Assembly: GCA_963782415.1 (NCBI GenBank)
Contig: CAWAJT010000004.1
Location: forward strand, 620,001 to 684,000
Length of the DNA stretch: 64,000 nt
Source: Bog-473 sp963782415
GTDB lineage: Bacteria; Actinomycetota; Acidimicrobiia; Acidimicrobiales; RAAP-2
Reading direction: 5' to 3'
Shown here: piece by piece, positions 61,200-64,000 of the stretch
How the letters are laid out: the number at the start of each line of letters is the position of its first letter
Position numbering within the stretch: position 1 is the first letter of the stretch
Translations under genes and position numbers: made by a program
The notes under the pieces: generated by a model
Seen by the model: the letters and a program-made list of their open reading frames with translations, nothing else
Told to the model about the DNA's origin: nothing
The model's database searches: none

Positions 61200-62027
61200 A
61201 TGCAGGAGCCAGCCTCTCACGAGCTGAACACGTCTTTCACGTGGCACGAGCACAACGGTCCGTTCCGTACCATTACCGCGGAGCAGGCGCGGCACTACGA
61301 CGAGCGGGGCTACTTCGTGCTGGAGAACGCGCTGGACCGCGACACGGTCGGGGCGCTCGTCGAAGCCATCGACCCCCTTGAGGCGCGTGGAGCGGACGCG
61401 CTGCGCGAGCTCGAAGGAGGGCGCTTCTTCATCGCCCGGGCCGACGAAATCACCTTTACGACGCACTTGGTGCTGCACTCGCCGGTGCTGCGGGACTTCA
61501 CGCGGAGCGCGGTTCTCACCGACCTGTGCGCCGACCTCATCGGACCCCACGTCCGCCTCTACTGGGATCAGGCGGTCTACAAGAAGCCGGGAACCGACTC
61601 CCCCTTTCCCTGGCACCAGGACAACGGGTACGCCTTCGTGGAGCCGCAGCAGTACCTCACCTGCTGGGTTGCCCTGACCGACGCCACCGAAGAGAACGGC
61701 TGCCCATGGGTGGTACCAGGGCTTCACCGCCGCGGCACTCTGGCCCATGAGTACTCCGACATCGGCTTCGTCTGCCTGCGCGAACCGGTCGGCGCCGTGG
61801 CGGTACCGGTCCGCGCCGGAGGCATCGTGGTGTTCTCGTCTTTGACGCCGCACTCGACCGGCCCCAACCGAACAAACGCCGTCCGCAAGGCCTACATCGT
61901 GCAGTACGCGCCCGACGGAGCGGAAGTGGTCCAGCCGGAGTCACGTGGTCCGGCGCGGCGCGTCCCGGCCACCGCGGCGGGTCGTCAGTACGAGGTGCTG
62001 CGTCGCGGCGAACGCATCACTCGCTAG
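61200..62027 (+). CDS. Phytanoyl-CoA dioxygenase (PhyH)-family oxygenase, second copy
   Basis: A 275-residue PhyH-family oxygenase, only distantly similar to the first. Iron ligands: His139 and Asp141 in FPWHQDNGYAF, His218 in LTPHSTGPN; Arg in NAVRKAYIVQY. CTCWVALTDATEENGC-like text between them is typical. Expected to hydroxylate next to a CoA ester or on another lipid or peptide. Last gene of the operon; its stop overlaps the convergent exported-protein gene by 4 bases. Confidence 0.9.
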   Translation: MQEPASHELNTSFTWHEHNGPFRTITAEQARHYDERGYFVLENALDRDTVGALVEAIDPLEARGADALRELEGGRFFIARADEITFTTHLVLHSPVLRDFTRSAVLTDLCADLIGPHVRLYWDQAVYKKPGTDSPFPWHQDNGYAFVEPQQYLTCWVALTDATEENGCPWVVPGLHRRGTLAHEYSDIGFVCLREPVGAVAVPVRAGGIVVFSSLTPHSTGPNRTNAVRKAYIVQYAPDGAEVVQPESRGPARRVPATAAGRQYEVLRRGERITR

Positions 62028-62602
62028 AGGCGCCGGCCGCCGGAGCAGCCAGCACCAGCGCCAGCGCCTGCGCCAGCGCCGCTACCCGTAGCGCGCCACG
62101 CAGGACCCCTGCGTATCTGTGGCGGTCGGCCGATGACGACGGTGGTCGCAGTGACGGTCCCGCCCGTGTGCTTCGTGCCTTGCACGCCGATGACGGCGCC
62201 GACCTTGAGGGCGGACGCATCCGACGTGGTGCTTCCGCCCGGCCCGGAGTTGGTCTTGTAGGTTGTGCTCGACGAGGTGACGACGGTGAACGAACGCCCG
62301 GCGTGGGTCTCGACCGTCACGGTGTTCCCGCTCAGCGCGGTGACCGTGCCGGCGACCGTCGGCCGGGCCATGCCTGCCGGCGCCCGATCCCGAGTGGCGC
62401 CGCCACTGTTGCCCGATGTCGCGCTGGCGCCGGCCGCGGCGGCCGCGCCCGTGCCAACGCCGAGCCCGAGAACGGCGGCCAGCGCCCCACCCGCGACCAC
62501 GGCCTGACCACGCCGGGACCAACGCCACCGGGAGTCCCGATGGGGCCGGGGGAGGCCGGGCGTTTCGTCTCGGCCGTACTGCTGTGCTGTTGTGCCGGTC
62601 AT
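62024..62602 (-). CDS. Exported DUF5666-type protein
   Basis: A 192-residue protein with an N-terminal basic segment (RWRWSRRGQ), a hydrophobic signal helix (AVVAGGALAAVLGLGVG) and an Ala/Gly-rich linker. One DUF5666 beta unit follows: TVAGTVTALSGNTVTVETHA and FTVVTSSSTTYKTN. The C-terminal tail is (GA)n-rich. Function unknown; such proteins are cell-envelope or secreted. It is convergent with the second PhyH gene. Confidence 0.78.
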   Translation of the reverse strand: MTGTTAQQYGRDETPGLPRPHRDSRWRWSRRGQAVVAGGALAAVLGLGVGTGAAAAAGASATSGNSGGATRDRAPAGMARPTVAGTVTALSGNTVTVETHAGRSFTVVTSSSTTYKTNSGPGGSTTSDASALKVGAVIGVQGTKHTGGTVTATTVVIGRPPQIRRGPAWRATGSGAGAGAGAGAGCSGGRRL

Positions 62603-62799
62603 GCGTGCGCTCCTGCTCTGTGCTCTGGCGCTCCCTGGCGAGCTGCCCTACGAGCAGCGTGCGGGACGGACGTGTGCCCGCGCTGCGCCGCACCTGAGGC
62701 TCCGGTCAGGATCGCGCCCGCCGCGGGGGTCCCCAAGAGTGGCTGTAGGGTGAGGTATCCGAGAGACCTGACACCAGCAGATAGCAGTAAGGGGGTCCC

Positions 62800-64000
62800 A
62801 TGCCTCACACAGCGCCCGTGCAGGACTGGGCGACCGACTTCGACGTGCTCGACCCACGCTACGTGCACGACCCATTCAGCATTTGGGACGAATTGCGTCA
62901 GAGCTGCCCGATCGCGCACACCAACCGCCGCAAGAGCAGCTGGCTGCCGACGCGCTACGACGACGTCACTGCCATCGCCCACGACATTGCGCACTTCAGC
63001 TCGCTGAAGGTTGCCGTCATCCCCGGTGACGAGGACGAGGACCCGAACGCGGACTTCGATGGGCCTGACCTGCAGTACGGCTTGCCGCCGATTTCGGCCG
63101 ACCCGCCTCTGCACACGTGGACCCGTCGGCTCTTGCTGCCGTGGTTCTCGCACACTCGCGTCGACAGCTACGTGCCGCTGACCCGGGAGTTGTGCCGAGG
63201 GCTGCTCGACAATTTCGCCGACCAGGGCCACGGCGATGCGGCGAGGGACTACGCCCAACAGATTCCCGTCCGGGTGATCGCCCGGATCCTGGGCGTGTCC
63301 ACCGACCTGTCCGACACGTTCACCGGTTGGGTGCGCGATGTGCTCGAGTTCGCCGACGACCCCGAACGACGTCAGCACGGAGCCGAAGGACTTCTCAACT
63401 ACTTCTTGGCCCAGCTCGAGGACCGGCGCCAGAACCCGGGGGACGACCTGTTGAGTGAGTTGCTGACGACAGAGGTCGAGGGGAAACCGGTGGACGACGG
63501 CATCGTGCTCGGCATGGCCGCCCTCGTTCTCATTGCCGGGGTGGACACCACTTGGAGCGCGATCGGGTCGTCGCTGTGGCACCTGGCCACCCACGCCGAA
63601 GACCGCAAGCGACTGGCCGCAGAACCCGAGCTGATGCCGACCGCCGTCGAAGAGTTGCTGCGGGCCTACTCACCGGTGACCATGGCCCGCGAGGTGACCG
63701 AGGACATCGAGTATGCCGGGTGCCCCATGAAGGCCGGCGACAAGGTGCTGATGAACTTCCCGGCCGCCAACCGGGACCCTGAGGCGTTCGAGGACCCCGA
63801 GGTCGTCCAGCTCGACCGGGCCGTGAACCGCCACGTGGCATTCGGCTCCGGAATCCACCGCTGCGCTGGCTCGAACCTGGCCCGCATGGAACTCCAGGTG
63901 GCCCTCGAAGAGTGGATAGCGCGGATCCCGGAGTTCACGCTGGCCGAAGGCGAGGAGATCGCCTGGGCGGGCGGACAGGTCCGTGGGCCGCGTATCCTTC
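62800..64000 (+). CDS. Cytochrome P450, partial at the window edge
   Basis: At least 400 residues, running off the right edge. It shows the I-helix motif IAGVDTTWSAIG, ExxR in EELLRAYSP, and the haem loop FGSGIHRCAGSNLAR with Cys near residue 355. GGGGGT lies 4-9 bases before ATG 62800. It is only loosely related to the P450 at 1516. The 197-bp upstream region and the opposite orientation of the previous gene mark a new transcription unit. The ferredoxin at 30213 could serve it as well. Confidence 0.92.
   Translation, partial: MPHTAPVQDWATDFDVLDPRYVHDPFSIWDELRQSCPIAHTNRRKSSWLPTRYDDVTAIAHDIAHFSSLKVAVIPGDEDEDPNADFDGPDLQYGLPPISADPPLHTWTRRLLLPWFSHTRVDSYVPLTRELCRGLLDNFADQGHGDAARDYAQQIPVRVIARILGVSTDLSDTFTGWVRDVLEFADDPERRQHGAEGLLNYFLAQLEDRRQNPGDDLLSELLTTEVEGKPVDDGIVLGMAALVLIAGVDTTWSAIGSSLWHLATHAEDRKRLAAEPELMPTAVEELLRAYSPVTMAREVTEDIEYAGCPMKAGDKVLMNFPAANRDPEAFEDPEVVQLDRAVNRHVAFGSGIHRCAGSNLARMELQVALEEWIARIPEFTLAEGEEIAWAGGQVRGPRIL

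Noticed and set aside
1..64000. CRISPR arrays, tRNA or rRNA genes, transposases, phage genes
   Set aside because: I looked for regularly spaced repeats, cloverleaf-type sequences and recombinase motifs and saw none that I could support by eye.

Overview
The window is a 64 kb piece of a GC-rich genome with Actinomycetota character (GTG starts are common, ATGA start/stop overlaps are frequent, coding is dense). A cytochrome P450 with a 3Fe-4S ferredoxin, duplicated acyl-CoA dehydrogenases, several TIM-barrel amidohydrolases and LAxTG-type exported proteins would fit an uncultured Acidimicrobiia-like lineage; that placement is inference. I saw no rRNA, tRNA, CRISPR array, insertion sequence or phage module.

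Region 1 (1-31.7 kb) is acyl-CoA and branched-chain acid catabolism. It holds an aldehyde dehydrogenase, a P450, amidohydrolases, a heteromeric-looking acyl-CoA dehydrogenase pair, a DUF35-thiolase (Ltp2-like) fusion, MmsA, enoyl-CoA hydratases, a complete branched-chain-type ABC importer (livH, M, G, F, K), an SDR/DUF427-thioesterase operon, a methylmalonyl-CoA-mutase-type large subunit, a 3-hydroxyisobutyrate-dehydrogenase-like enzyme and the ferredoxin. Seven upstream regions share a 14-bp near-palindrome close to TGACGTCGATGTCA, so these transcription units probably form one regulon; TetR proteins at 7.5-8.3 kb and 15.3-16.7 kb (the latter with two TetR domains) and a MarR protein at 26.5 kb are candidate regulators.

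Region 2 (25.6-46.1 kb) is plant-type sugar use, partly decayed. A compact minus-strand operon xylA-xylB-GH43-lacI diverges from a Gfo/Idh oxidoreductase across a LacI-type operator. Next comes a uronate set: beta-glucuronidase (gutted), a shikimate-kinase-fold kinase, uxaC, a mannitol-dehydrogenase-family oxidoreductase and a LarA-type nickel racemase homologue, with another LacI. Remnants of a GH1 glucosidase, an amidohydrolase and a GHMP sugar kinase lie in or near this region. The gene set suggests glucuronide to glucuronate to fructuronate to an aldonate, followed by a possible LarA-type C2 epimerisation.

Region 3 (46.3-54 kb) has a further amidohydrolase with the shared motif, a large flippase/kinase-like membrane protein, a cysteine dioxygenase-rhodanese pair, a fatty-acid-hydroxylase-family membrane enzyme, and an ArsR/SRPBCC/DinB-type module.

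Region 4 (54.2-62 kb) is the most unusual. Two divergent pairs of a family-5 nucleotidyltransferase and a small twin-arginine, LAxTG-tailed protein are followed by an HPr-kinase-like protein, a PqqD-like protein, two phytanoyl-CoA-dioxygenase-family oxygenases, a GNAT acetyltransferase and an enoyl-CoA hydratase. HPr kinase, PqqD and this nucleotidyltransferase family are known around lasso-peptide and related peptide clusters, so this may be a peptide or surface-protein modification system. The window ends inside a second P450.

At least ten genes carry single-base frame breaks, many at homopolymers. Uncorrected sequencing or assembly indels explain most of them best, but the beta-glucuronidase, the GH43 enzyme and the truncated remnants also have losses that single-base errors cannot explain.
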